DNA of 64,000 nucleotides from Roseiflexaceae bacterium (GTDB taxonomy: Bacteria > Chloroflexota > Chloroflexia > Chloroflexales > Roseiflexaceae): positions 1-64,000 of the forward strand of contig CANJHS010000005.1 of NCBI GenBank assembly GCA_947474225.1, given 5' to 3'. The notes under the pieces were generated by a model. That model made no database searches. It saw only the letters and a program-made list of their open reading frames with translations, and was not told where the DNA came from. Numbering within the stretch: the first letter of the stretch is position 1; each line of letters opens with the position of its first letter. This document shows, in pieces, positions 8,932-17,988 of this stretch. A program made the position numbers and the translations under genes.

Positions 8932-11846
8932 TGACGCACCACCGCTGCGACGAATTGGACCCCCAGTGTACGGAAGTCGTTCATTGCAGGGTCAACGAGC
9001 GCTGGTACCCAGCCTGGCGTTTCGATACGCACCAACAACGTACCTGTTGCTGATTTGATGCCCGGTGGCACCGTCAACAGCATAGCCTCGTCGTGGTTAT
9101 GAATGGGGTTACAGATCGGGACTGTCCATTGTGGTTGTGCGGGATCCCACGGCAATGGTTGCCCGGCGAGACTGATGCAGACCTCAGGAGCACTGCCATC
9201 CGTAGGTAGTCCACTATTGAGAGTCAAAATAACGTGATCGCCAGGAGTGGTTAATGGCAGTCTCAGCACACTGGTCGGTTCAGTCCAGGCAAAAGTCCTG
9301 CCCGCGATTGTTTCGGCGGGATAGAGCCCACTCACTTGTGCACCGGTATCGGTTGCATCAATGGCACGCGGCAACGGCGCTGCACCGTCGACAAGCTCAT
9401 ACCGTTGGTAGCTGATATTGAGCGCGTCGATGAGCGCTGGTTTTTGATTGAGGAGCTGCGAAAATTCAGGGATGCGTGCCTGGATATACTCACGTTTTTC
9501 AAAATGCATGCCGGGGAACCAGAGGGCACCGTCTGCCCCAACCATAAAGTATATTTTGCGCCCTTCGGCGAGCCAGCGGCGATACAACGTGACCAAATCA
9601 CGCCCGTATTTCTCGGGGCGTTCACTGCGTAGCCCATAGACGTGTTGTCCATGTATTGCAATCAGTGGCAGCGCGAGCGTGTCTGCAGCATCGCGGGCAG
9701 CCACATAGCGTGGTGATCCACCACGCACAATAGTGATATCTTGCGGACGGCTGAGCGCCGCGATGCGATCGACCAACGCGAACGAGCCGTGGAGCTCGGG
9801 TACTGCTATGAGCGGACTGAGTGTACCTGCCAAAAATACTGTTAATGCGGTCACGCTCCCACCGCTCAACAGACGCCGCCACCACGCAGTCCCCCAGAGG
9901 ACCACCGCACCATAGGCACTGAGCAACGCAAATCCGGGATATATGTTGGGGAGATAGCGACGCATGATGTAAATGTAGGTTTGACTACTCGTGCCGTAGC
10001 TGAGCTGGATGAAGACCAGCGCGGTCAGCAGCGTCACCGTTAGCACAAACCAATTCCGTCGATTAATCCCGCGCCAGAGCAGCACAACGAGACCAAAAAA
10101 GGTCATCTCAATGCCAAATGGCGATATATACCAGCCGACGCGAACCAAATTCGCCATTGAATTTGCATAGAGGTCGCGCAGCGGTACCGGCGCAGCCGGA
10201 CTCTGGCCACGAACACGTGCACCGATATCGCTGAACAATTGGGCGATGACATCAGGGTTAATAGGTGGCGAAATAGGTGCGCCAATGTAGCCCTGAAGCG
10301 CCAGACAACTCCCCGTGGGATGGACACGTTGACCCTGTGTGAGGCATCCAAATGCGTCGCTAACGACGGTTGGTGTCAAAATTTGCGGGCGGATGAGATA
10401 GGCATAGCAGATGGCTATGCCGATGATTACCGCACTGATACGGCTCAGCGGACGGATGAATGGACGTAGCGTGACAACAAGCCGATCAATAACTGCTGTA
10501 TTGCGACGCAACCAGAACGCTCCCAACACGATCAGTGCCACAATGCCAAGCTCTAGCCCGATGCGCGGGTAATTCCAGCCAGCATCAGCAATACTCTGGC
10601 TCGGGCATGGTTGGTAGGTAAGCGCAGAACACGGCCGAATGAGAAAAATATGCTGCAGTCTGGGTGTCAACAATGGGTAGACCAATAGCGCACTGAGCGC
10701 ACTACCCTGGATTGGTGCAAAAAATGTATTGATGAAGTAGCCGCGCGACAGGGTAAGCAGGTGGATGATGCCATGCACGCCCGTCCCAGCAAAGCCCCAA
10801 ACGACCCATCGGAAGCTCTGATGTTCCTCGTCACGCAGCCACTGCCAGACGAGCCACGCACAGAACGGTACCAACACAAAAACAAAATCGAGTCGTGCCA
10901 AAAGAAACTGTCCGGCGGCCAAGCCCAGTATCAGCGCCGCGAGGGAACGATCGGGCCGTGCAGGTACGCTGTAGCGCACCATTCCGTATACCATGGCGAA
11001 AAACAACCACTGCGCCGTCGTTTCGGACATGGGGTAGCGGCTAAACCAAACCTGCACGCCATTGAGTGCAAGGAATGTCATTGCGATAATACCCACTGCC
11101 GGTCCAAACAGCGCCCGCCCTGCCATCCCTAATGCCCAGACGCCCATCAAACCTGCCAGCCCCGTAGCTAATAGTCCCATGTGCACGCCGAACGCACTAC
11201 TGAATAAGCCGATCCACGCAGGGAATAAATGGAGGAACTGAGGAGTATAGGCGCCGCTGGTTGCGTCAGATTCAGAGATGAATAGTCCTGCGAGACGCAT
11301 CCGCGTCGTCATAAATCGGTCGCCAGATTGCACTCCGAGCAGATTGGACCAGCCTTGCGCCGCATCAGCATCTGTTTTGCGCCGGATTGCAAGCTCAGCC
11401 ACAATCGGGTCGTGCTGGACAATTGACCCGGTGCGGGCTATCGCAAAACCGGTATTGGCATAAATTCCGGCATCACGCCCACCAAAAATCACCTCGGACG
11501 GCGTGCCGTTGAGGACGAGGGTGATTGTCAGTACGAGCGCCATTGCGACGATTTCCCAACGAAATGGTTTCAGCACAGCCCAGGTAGGCCATTGCATCCC
11601 TGACCCGCGAACCGCCCACCAACCAGTTACTGCCACAAAGGTTAGTGTACAGAGCAGATGCAGGGTGAGCGAAAAAACGCCAAGGCCTGCCATCAGGACA
11701 GCACATCCGCCATGGAATAGCATGCCAATCAGTGCGGATTGGAATAGTCTATCGAGTGGCTGCCCCGGATCGCCCAAGTGTGAAACCAGTGGCCAACCGG
11801 TGGCAATTACCAAAATCAGCATGCTGGCGAGGATCAAAATACTCAC
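8928..11846 (-). CDS. Large polytopic membrane protein, GT-C (GT39-like) glycosyltransferase family
   Basis: A 972-residue protein read from GTG at 11846, which has GGAG nine bases upstream; an ATG at 11873 gives nine more residues but lacks a ribosome site. It has 12 or more hydrophobic helices and a C-terminal soluble domain of about 300 residues with beta-rich character. The first outer loop has GGRDAGIYANTG, an Asp in the catalytic GT-C position, and FSRYPMSE follows near residue 275, as in many predicted bacterial dolichyl-phosphate-mannose-type transferases. It is the first gene of the envelope operon that runs down to the PspC gene. The substrate is unknown. Confidence 0.72.
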   Translation of the reverse strand: MSILILASMLILVIATGWPLVSHLGDPGQPLDRLFQSALIGMLFHGGCAVLMAGLGVFSLTLHLLCTLTFVAVTGWWAVRGSGMQWPTWAVLKPFRWEIVAMALVLTITLVLNGTPSEVIFGGRDAGIYANTGFAIARTGSIVQHDPIVAELAIRRKTDADAAQGWSNLLGVQSGDRFMTTRMRLAGLFISESDATSGAYTPQFLHLFPAWIGLFSSAFGVHMGLLATGLAGLMGVWALGMAGRALFGPAVGIIAMTFLALNGVQVWFSRYPMSETTAQWLFFAMVYGMVRYSVPARPDRSLAALILGLAAGQFLLARLDFVFVLVPFCAWLVWQWLRDEEHQSFRWVVWGFAGTGVHGIIHLLTLSRGYFINTFFAPIQGSALSALLVYPLLTPRLQHIFLIRPCSALTYQPCPSQSIADAGWNYPRIGLELGIVALIVLGAFWLRRNTAVIDRLVVTLRPFIRPLSRISAVIIGIAICYAYLIRPQILTPTVVSDAFGCLTQGQRVHPTGSCLALQGYIGAPISPPINPDVIAQLFSDIGARVRGQSPAAPVPLRDLYANSMANLVRVGWYISPFGIEMTFFGLVVLLWRGINRRNWFVLTVTLLTALVFIQLSYGTSSQTYIYIMRRYLPNIYPGFALLSAYGAVVLWGTAWWRRLLSGGSVTALTVFLAGTLSPLIAVPELHGSFALVDRIAALSRPQDITIVRGGSPRYVAARDAADTLALPLIAIHGQHVYGLRSERPEKYGRDLVTLYRRWLAEGRKIYFMVGADGALWFPGMHFEKREYIQARIPEFSQLLNQKPALIDALNISYQRYELVDGAAPLPRAIDATDTGAQVSGLYPAETIAGRTFAWTEPTSVLRLPLTTPGDHVILTLNSGLPTDGSAPEVCISLAGQPLPWDPAQPQWTVPICNPIHNHDEAMLLTVPPGIKSATGTLLVRIETPGWVPALVDPAMNDFRTLGVQFVAAVVRQ

Positions 11847-12344
11847 GTCTTCTCCGCCATAGGAGTCGGTCATCGCTGCATTTTAGCACGCCGCGATTCA
11901 CCAGGATGCATGCTGAGTGTTTGTGCCAGAACAGAAGGGTCATCAGCAGGTCACAAAAATCGTGATGAATTGAGGCATACGTTGTGGACATGTATGCGTT
12001 TTTGAATGGTCTTTCCAATAGAACGCAATCACATCTCGAAGCGGCACAACATCCGTAGCACCCAAATCGAAGTGAAAAGTGGGATGTAGTTTTTTAGAAA
12101 GCGACGTACGTCGGTTGGTTGCTCCGTTTGCTGTGATGAGTGCCTTTATATGGGGAAGAGTACGAAGCATGCACAGGTAGCTGCATTCTTGCGGGCGAAA
12201 CGTGCATTTGCTATCGGATTCTCCAGAAGAGCAAAATGAAAATGATTGAGTATCAGAAGCAATTAGACAAAATACTTGACAACAGCGTTTTTCGACCTAT
12301 ATTGAAAAAGGAAGTTGGGGCATGCAAAAACAAAAGGCACAGCT
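11847..12344. other. Intergenic region between the GT-C operon and topA
   Basis: About 500 bases with no convincing gene. Open frames on either strand are short and show no family features. It contains the topA promoter (12276-12303), a 12-bp perfect palindrome CGACGTACGTCG at 12102-12113, and a terminator-like hairpin pointing right at 11975-12003 (GCATAC / GTATGC stem, then GTTTTTG) that has no obvious upstream gene. The divergent promoter for the minus-strand operon should also lie here but is not clear. Confidence 0.6.
12276..12303 (+). promoter_or_regulatory. Sigma70-type promoter of topA
   Basis: A perfect -35 TTGACA (12276-12281), 16-bp spacer and TATATT -10 (12298-12303) place the transcript start near 12310, 35 bases before the topA start codon. 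It is the best consensus promoter seen in the window. Confidence 0.75.
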
Positions 12345-14924
12345 ATGTCAGATAAATTGGTAATTGTAGAATCTCCTGCCAAAGCCAAAACAATTGAAAA
12401 ATACTTGGGAAAAGGCTACACGGTCATCGCCTCGATCGGTCACGTCCGTGATTTGCCCAAACAAGAGAGTGCCATCGACATCGCCAACGACTACCTGCCG
12501 AATTACATTGTGATGCCCGGCAAGGAACGGGTGATATCAGATTTGAAGGCTGCAGCACGCAAGGCGAGTGCGGTCTATATGGCCACTGACCCGGATCGCG
12601 AGGGCGAGGCAATTGCGTGGCATATCGTCGAATCAATTGCTGTGCCCCGTAAAACTCCTATCCATCGTGTGACATTTACTGAGATTACGCCGAATGCAGT
12701 ACGTGCAGCTATGGAACAGCCACGAACTATTGATATGGATCTGGTCAATGCGCAACAGGCACGTCGCATCGTTGATCGTTTGGTCGGGTACGGGTTGTCA
12801 CGGGTGTTGTGGGATCGGGTCAGACGGGGTCTGTCGGGAGGTCGCGTACAGTCTGTAGCGGTTCGCCTGGTGGTCGAGCGAGAGCGTGAAATACTCGCAT
12901 TCGTCAAACAAGAATACTGGAGCATCGAAGCCGACCTGCTCAAAATAAAAGACAACGCCACCCCATTCAGAGCGAATTTGATTGAGGTAGACGGCAAAAA
13001 AATCGAAAAATTCTATGTCGCAGATGAATCACACGCTGGTCGCATCGTCACCGACCTCAAAAATGCCCAGTGGCGTGTGCAATCAATCGAACGCAAAGAC
13101 AAAAAACGCAATGCCCCACCGCCATTCATCACCAGTACCTTGCAGCAGGAGGCGTCACGCAAGCTTGGCTTTACGGCGAAAAAGACGATGATGGTCGCCC
13201 AGCAACTCTATGAGGGCATCGACATCGGCGGTACCGAGGGCGCCGTCGGTTTGATTACCTACATGCGAACCGACAGTGTCAATGTGGCCAAAGATGCCCA
13301 GGACGAAGCACGCACGTACATCAGCGCGACATACGGTGCAGATGCCATTCCGGGCAAACCAAATGTCTACACCACCAAAGCCAAAGGCGCACAAGAGGCA
13401 CACGAGGCAATCCGCCCATCGTTGTCGGCGCGCAATCCGAATGACATCAGGGGTTCGTTGAACCACGATCAATCGCGGTTGTATGACTTGATTTGGAAGC
13501 GCTTTATCGCCAGCCAAATGGCACCCGCCGTGTTTGATTCGCAGACGGTAGATATCGCCGCTGGAGCGGTGTTGCCTGCGAATCAGGCATCCAAGGCCCC
13601 GTACACCTTTCGTGCCACGGGTTCAGTCTTGAAGGTGCCGGGCTTTTTAGCCGTATACAACGTCGGTCTGGACGATGGCGAAGAAGACGAAGACAAAGAG
13701 CGCCGCCTCCCATTGCTTGCAGTAGCGGAAGCACTCGCGTTGCATGTATTAACACCTGTGCAGCATTTCACCGAGCCACCACCCCGCTACAGTGATGCTA
13801 CGCTGATCAAAGAGCTCGAGCGCCTGGGTATTGGGCGGCCTTCAACGTACTCGACCATCACCGCGACCATCGTCGACCGCAAATATGTTGAGGTAGCAAG
13901 CGGGCGCTATGTACCGACGACATTGGGCGAAAAGGTCAATGATTTGTTGGTCGAAGACTTCAACAAAATCGTCGATTACCCGTATACATCACTCCTCGAA
14001 GACCGACTCGACCTCGTCGCCGAAGGCCACGAAAAGTGGTTGGCGGTGGTCGACGAGTATTACAAGGTCTTTTTGGGAGCATTGGGACAAGCACGCAAGG
14101 AGCGCGTGGATACCGTCACCGCCCTGCCATGCCCCAAGTGTGATGCAGGAATGTTGATGGTGAAATTTGGCAGTCAAGGCGAGTTCATGGGGTGCACTCG
14201 CTACCCTGATTGTTCGTTCACCAGTGACTTTGTGCGTACTGACGGTATTATCACGCTCAAAACAATCGATACCGCACCGATGCCGGATGTCGAGTGCCCG
14301 ACCTGCAAAGGTCCGATGATGGTGCGGCGTGGCCGCTTTGGTAACTTCTTGGCGTGCCTCGGCTACCCAAGCTGCAAAGGTACGTTGCGCCTCGACAAAA
14401 ACGGCAAACCCGTTGCACCACCGGAACCGACCGGAATTACCTGCCCCAAGTGTAATGAACGTGAGCTACTGAAACGCAAAGGTGCGTTTGGTCGGCCATT
14501 CTATGGGTGTAGCGGATACCCAAAATGTGACTACATCATCAATGATTTAGGTGAAGTTGCTACCTATGACCCCGCCGTCGAAGCAGCCAAACCGCCGCGT
14601 CGGGGTGCCGCTGCTGCCCGTGCGCAAGCAGCACGTGCCGCAACGACTGCTCCGAAGCGTGCTGCAAAGCCAGCCAGCACCAAGATTGCCGCATCGAAAT
14701 CAACCAAGACAAAGGCCAAGCCGACGAAAAGAGCAGCTAAACCGACTACAGTTGCAGCCAAACCGACCAAAGTTGCAACAGCCCCACGAAGTGCCACTAA
14801 GAGTGCAGCGGCGGTCCGCACACCCACCAAGAAAGCAATCAGCGGGACAAGTCCAGCGGCGACCGCTTCGAATCCCGCAGTGCGAAGCCCGCGTCCAAGC
14901 ACCGCAAAACGAAAAAGCGAATAA
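12345..14924 (+). CDS. topA: DNA topoisomerase I (type IA)
   Basis: An 859-residue type IA topoisomerase that relaxes negative supercoils. The ATG at 12345 (MSDKLVIVESPAKAKTI) is chosen, with AAAGGC upstream. The TOPRIM domain carries the DPDREGEAIAWH motif (82-93) with its metal-binding acids. The active-site Tyr306 lies in GLITYMRTDS. Three C-terminal Cys4 zinc ribbons follow (CPKC..C..C, CPTC..C..C, CPKC..C..C), and then a tail of about 120 residues rich in Lys, Ala, Pro and Thr. Such basic tails add DNA binding and are known in other high-GC lineages. It is driven by its own strong promoter. Confidence 0.97.
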   Translation: MSDKLVIVESPAKAKTIEKYLGKGYTVIASIGHVRDLPKQESAIDIANDYLPNYIVMPGKERVISDLKAAARKASAVYMATDPDREGEAIAWHIVESIAVPRKTPIHRVTFTEITPNAVRAAMEQPRTIDMDLVNAQQARRIVDRLVGYGLSRVLWDRVRRGLSGGRVQSVAVRLVVEREREILAFVKQEYWSIEADLLKIKDNATPFRANLIEVDGKKIEKFYVADESHAGRIVTDLKNAQWRVQSIERKDKKRNAPPPFITSTLQQEASRKLGFTAKKTMMVAQQLYEGIDIGGTEGAVGLITYMRTDSVNVAKDAQDEARTYISATYGADAIPGKPNVYTTKAKGAQEAHEAIRPSLSARNPNDIRGSLNHDQSRLYDLIWKRFIASQMAPAVFDSQTVDIAAGAVLPANQASKAPYTFRATGSVLKVPGFLAVYNVGLDDGEEDEDKERRLPLLAVAEALALHVLTPVQHFTEPPPRYSDATLIKELERLGIGRPSTYSTITATIVDRKYVEVASGRYVPTTLGEKVNDLLVEDFNKIVDYPYTSLLEDRLDLVAEGHEKWLAVVDEYYKVFLGALGQARKERVDTVTALPCPKCDAGMLMVKFGSQGEFMGCTRYPDCSFTSDFVRTDGIITLKTIDTAPMPDVECPTCKGPMMVRRGRFGNFLACLGYPSCKGTLRLDKNGKPVAPPEPTGITCPKCNERELLKRKGAFGRPFYGCSGYPKCDYIINDLGEVATYDPAVEAAKPPRRGAAAARAQAARAATTAPKRAAKPASTKIAASKSTKTKAKPTKRAAKPTTVAAKPTKVATAPRSATKSAAAVRTPTKKAISGTSPAATASNPAVRSPRPSTAKRKSE

Positions 14925-14950
14925 CGCAAAACACCCCGTACCTTTTTGGA

Positions 14951-14982
14951 GTGGACAGACGGTAGAACGATTGTCTGTTCAC
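14951..14982 (+). other. Hairpin in the topA-comEA gap
   Basis: GTGGACAGAC and GTCTGTTCAC form a 10-bp stem with one G-U pair and a 12-nt loop. It ends just before the AAGGAGG of comEA and has no T run, so it looks like an mRNA structure affecting comEA translation or transcript stability rather than a terminator. Confidence 0.45.
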
Positions 14983-14998
14983 TGCAAGGAGGATATGT

Positions 14999-15598
14999 AT
15001 GTCTGCTATTTCATTGCAACGTTTGTTGAAAGTGCTTATTTGGAGTGTGCTGATTGCCGGGGTGTTGTTGGTGGTGTGGTATGTGGTGTCACCCAAAGCA
15101 GTCGTTGCCGAGCCACTCGTCCCCCCCGAAGAACCCGCAACCCTTGTCGAATCAGCTCCCCTCCCTACGCCAACGGAAGTTGCCGGTGTGGTGGTGTATG
15201 TCACAGGTGCAGTGCTCCAGCCCGGACTCTATGCCTTATCACCAACAGAACGAGTCGGTGCCGCGGTTGCAGCAGCTGGCGGCATGACGACAAACGCCGC
15301 GTATGATGCAGTGAATATGGCCGAGCATCTTTCTGACGGCCAGCACATCAAAATCCCATTTGCCACGGAGGAGGGAACATCCGTGGCTGAGTCCGATACA
15401 ACGGCACAAACGATTGCCATAAACACTGCTACTGCTACTGAATTGGAGCAACTACCGGGGATTGGTGCGAGCATGGCTGCTCGTATCGTTGCCTATCGTA
15501 CGCAGCACGGCCCGTTTCTCACATTAGCAGATTTGGATGCGGTAAGTGGTATCGGAGCGGCGTTACTCGAGCGGCTCCAACCTGTTGTGCGGTTTTGA
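14999..15598 (+). CDS. comEA: ComEA-family DNA-binding protein (SLBB + helix-hairpin-helix)
   Basis: A 199-residue membrane-anchored protein with an ideal AAGGAGG before its ATG. One N-terminal helix (residues about 9-29) anchors it, and a Pro-rich stretch leads to an SLBB domain (VVYVTGAVLQPGLY). A C-terminal double helix-hairpin-helix (INTATATELEQLPGIG..ISGIGAALLERL type) completes the protein. ComEA binds incoming double-stranded DNA outside the membrane during natural transformation. No comEC is visible next to it, so competence is suggested but not shown. It lies between topA and pyruvate kinase and may be co-transcribed with both. Confidence 0.9.
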   Translation: MSAISLQRLLKVLIWSVLIAGVLLVVWYVVSPKAVVAEPLVPPEEPATLVESAPLPTPTEVAGVVVYVTGAVLQPGLYALSPTERVGAAVAAAGGMTTNAAYDAVNMAEHLSDGQHIKIPFATEEGTSVAESDTTAQTIAINTATATELEQLPGIGASMAARIVAYRTQHGPFLTLADLDAVSGIGAALLERLQPVVRF

Positions 15599-15693
15599 GT
15601 CATAATGAGATATCATCACGGTCTCGACTGACCGAATGCACCAAAATAGTGTGAGTCAGTGCGGCATCAGCGATGGAGCACCGAGGAGTACAG

Positions 15694-17127
15694 ATGTTAT
15701 CTACGACACGACGCACACGGATTGTCGCTACTATCGGACCTGCCTCAGAATCACCTGCGCAACTCGATGCATTGATTGCCGCGGGGATGAATGTCGCCCG
15801 CATGAATTTTTCACATGGGACACACCGTGACCATGCGCGTCGGATTGCCGATGTGCGTGCCGCTGCAGCCCGCGCACACCGTCCGATTGCCATCTTGCAG
15901 GATTTGCAAGGTCCCAAAATTCGTACCGGTGCACTCGTAGGCGGCACTTCTGTGCTACTCGAAGCAGGTGCTCCACTCATTATCACCATCGACGCAATCG
16001 ACGGCACTGCAGCGCGTGTGTCAACCACATATACGCATCTGCCACTCGACGTCGCTATCGGTGATCATATTTTGGTGAGTGATGGATTGATCGACCTACA
16101 GGTCACCGCTGTTAGTCCCCGCGAGGTCTCGACCCGGGTCATATCTGGGGGTGAATTGCGACAAAATCAGGGAATAAACCTGCCCGGTGTAGCAGTCAGT
16201 ATCCCAGCTTTGACCGCTAAAGACCGAGAGGATCTGGCGTTTGGCCTATCACAAGGTGTCGATTATGTGGCATTGTCGTTTGTGCGTCGTGCCGCAGACA
16301 TGCGGCTCATCCGCGACGCGATTGAAGCGCACGGTGCAACGGTAGGAGTTATTGCCAAAATCGAAAAACCCGAAGCCCTCGATGACCTCGACGCGATCTT
16401 GCAGCTCTGTGACGGAGTGATGGTGGCACGTGGCGATTTGGGAGTCGAAATGCCGCCCGAACAGGTGCCTCTCGCACAAAAGCGCATAATCGAAGCAGCG
16501 AACTTCATGGGCGTACCAGTTATAACCGCCACCCAGATGCTCGATTCGATGATTCGCAATCCGCGACCAACCCGTGCTGAGGCAAGCGATGTCGCCAATG
16601 CAATTATCGACGGCACCGATGCGGTCATGTTGAGTGGCGAGACCGCGACGGGAGCGTGGCCGGTAGATTCTGTACAAATGATGCATCGTATCGCACTCGA
16701 AACCGAGCGCTCGGGGCGTCATCATGTGGTCAGCGCACCATCTTTTCGGTCACATGGTCCTGCTGATTCTGTCGCCGCTGCGATGTGTCACGCCGCCTGT
16801 GGCGTTGCCGCAGAAGTCGGCGCGGTAGCAATTATCGCCTTCACTGTGACAGGGTTGACTGCCCGTTTGGTGGCGCGTAGTCGTCCCTCCATACCGGTTA
16901 TCGCTGTATCGCCAGAAATAGCCACGGTGAATCGATTGTCGCTCGTATGGGGTATTCATGCCATACACGGTCGTGCGGTCAATAAACTCGATGATCTCAT
17001 CGACATGTTGCACATCATGCTCGTTGGGCAGGACTTGTTGCCCAACGGGGTCAAGGTCGTGCTCGTGGGCGGTCATCCGATTGCAATGGGGGGAACCACG
17101 AATTTTGTGAAAGTGATTGAACTGTGA
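15694..17127 (+). CDS. pyk: Pyruvate kinase
   Basis: A 477-residue enzyme converting phosphoenolpyruvate and ADP to pyruvate and ATP, the last step of glycolysis. The ATG at 15694 follows GAGGAG and is preferred over one seven codons earlier. Motifs seen are RTRIVATIGPAS, MNFSHG, LQDLQGPKIR, KIEKPEAL (catalytic Lys), MVARGDLGVEMP and VMLSGETATG. The length matches the standard three-domain form without a C-terminal PEP-utiliser extension. Its last bases overlap the GTG start of the next gene (GTGA), coupling it to a membrane-anchored protein of unknown role. Confidence 0.97.
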   Translation: MLSTTRRTRIVATIGPASESPAQLDALIAAGMNVARMNFSHGTHRDHARRIADVRAAAARAHRPIAILQDLQGPKIRTGALVGGTSVLLEAGAPLIITIDAIDGTAARVSTTYTHLPLDVAIGDHILVSDGLIDLQVTAVSPREVSTRVISGGELRQNQGINLPGVAVSIPALTAKDREDLAFGLSQGVDYVALSFVRRAADMRLIRDAIEAHGATVGVIAKIEKPEALDDLDAILQLCDGVMVARGDLGVEMPPEQVPLAQKRIIEAANFMGVPVITATQMLDSMIRNPRPTRAEASDVANAIIDGTDAVMLSGETATGAWPVDSVQMMHRIALETERSGRHHVVSAPSFRSHGPADSVAAAMCHAACGVAAEVGAVAIIAFTVTGLTARLVARSRPSIPVIAVSPEIATVNRLSLVWGIHAIHGRAVNKLDDLIDMLHIMLVGQDLLPNGVKVVLVGGHPIAMGGTTNFVKVIEL

Positions 17128-17972
17128 TCAAGCGCATTGCCCGCTGCTTCTCATTTGTAATGCTGATTGTGGTCATACTTTTCGTCATACACGTACAACA
17201 TGACACTGCATTGGCTCAATCCGTTGCGGTACCGCAGGCAGCATTACTTGAAATCCAACCTGATGGGTCGGTCATGCTCGTTGTCGAGATTACCGCTGCG
17301 AATTCCGAAGCTCCGATGTTGGTCCTTCCGACCGGTGCAATAGCCCAGCGTGATACGACAGATATATTAGTGAATCTGATTGAACGCTATGCAGTCAAAT
17401 TAGAGACGTCCGAAGTACTCCAGTTCAATGGCGTACTTGATGCAACAGCTATCCCGACGTTGACCCCGTACGCACGCTCAAAACCGGTTTCAGGAGCCAT
17501 CAGCCAAGATGGTTCTTCCCTTCGATTACCGGTGACTCCTGTTGGTATGAGTATACGTATGGCGATTCGCTGCACCGGCTGTGCTGCTGATTGGTATCGC
17601 CCGCTGTTGCAACAACTGCCCACCTATGCGCCGGTCGTGGTCATTGGTGCCGGTGTTGCACATTGCCCCGGCTTGTGGCGTGTCCAGGCAAATACGGACG
17701 TTGATACGGGGGCAGGTCGTGCAGGCGAAGTTGTGACAATGCTCTCCGTCCAGAACACATCACTCATTGATCGTTGCACCATCACAGATGCAAAATATGC
17801 TGCTGTTGCTGCTCCCATTCGTGTCGTCACTGCCGATGGCACGCAGACATTGTTGCGTGTTGTGTTGTGTTTGGTTGTGGTACTGCTGTTGAGTATCAGC
17901 TCATACTACGGTGCACTTGCTTTGACCAAGCGGATGCACAGTGCGGTCGGGTTCCGCCCCGAAAAACGTTGA
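17124..17972 (+). CDS. Membrane-anchored extracytoplasmic protein, unknown function
   Basis: A 282-residue protein starting at GTG 17124, overlapping the pyk stop. A signal peptide (VILFVIHVQHDTALAQS) leads to an external region rich in beta-type sequence with four Cys residues, two in CTGCA, perhaps a disulfide. One C-terminal helix (LLRVVLCLVVVLLLSISSYYGALAL) is followed by a short basic tail, so the orientation is most likely outside body and inside tail. I recognise no family. The next gene, a secreted glycosidase, starts 16 bp later, so a joint cell-surface role is plausible. Confidence 0.7.
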   Translation: MIKRIARCFSFVMLIVVILFVIHVQHDTALAQSVAVPQAALLEIQPDGSVMLVVEITAANSEAPMLVLPTGAIAQRDTTDILVNLIERYAVKLETSEVLQFNGVLDATAIPTLTPYARSKPVSGAISQDGSSLRLPVTPVGMSIRMAIRCTGCAADWYRPLLQQLPTYAPVVVIGAGVAHCPGLWRVQANTDVDTGAGRAGEVVTMLSVQNTSLIDRCTITDAKYAAVAAPIRVVTADGTQTLLRVVLCLVVVLLLSISSYYGALALTKRMHSAVGFRPEKR

Positions 17973-17988
17973 TTCGGAGGTACATGCG

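Noticed and set aside
11943-12170. A 75-codon minus-strand open frame upstream of topA
   Set aside because: No ribosome site and no recognisable domain, and it contains a terminator-like hairpin.
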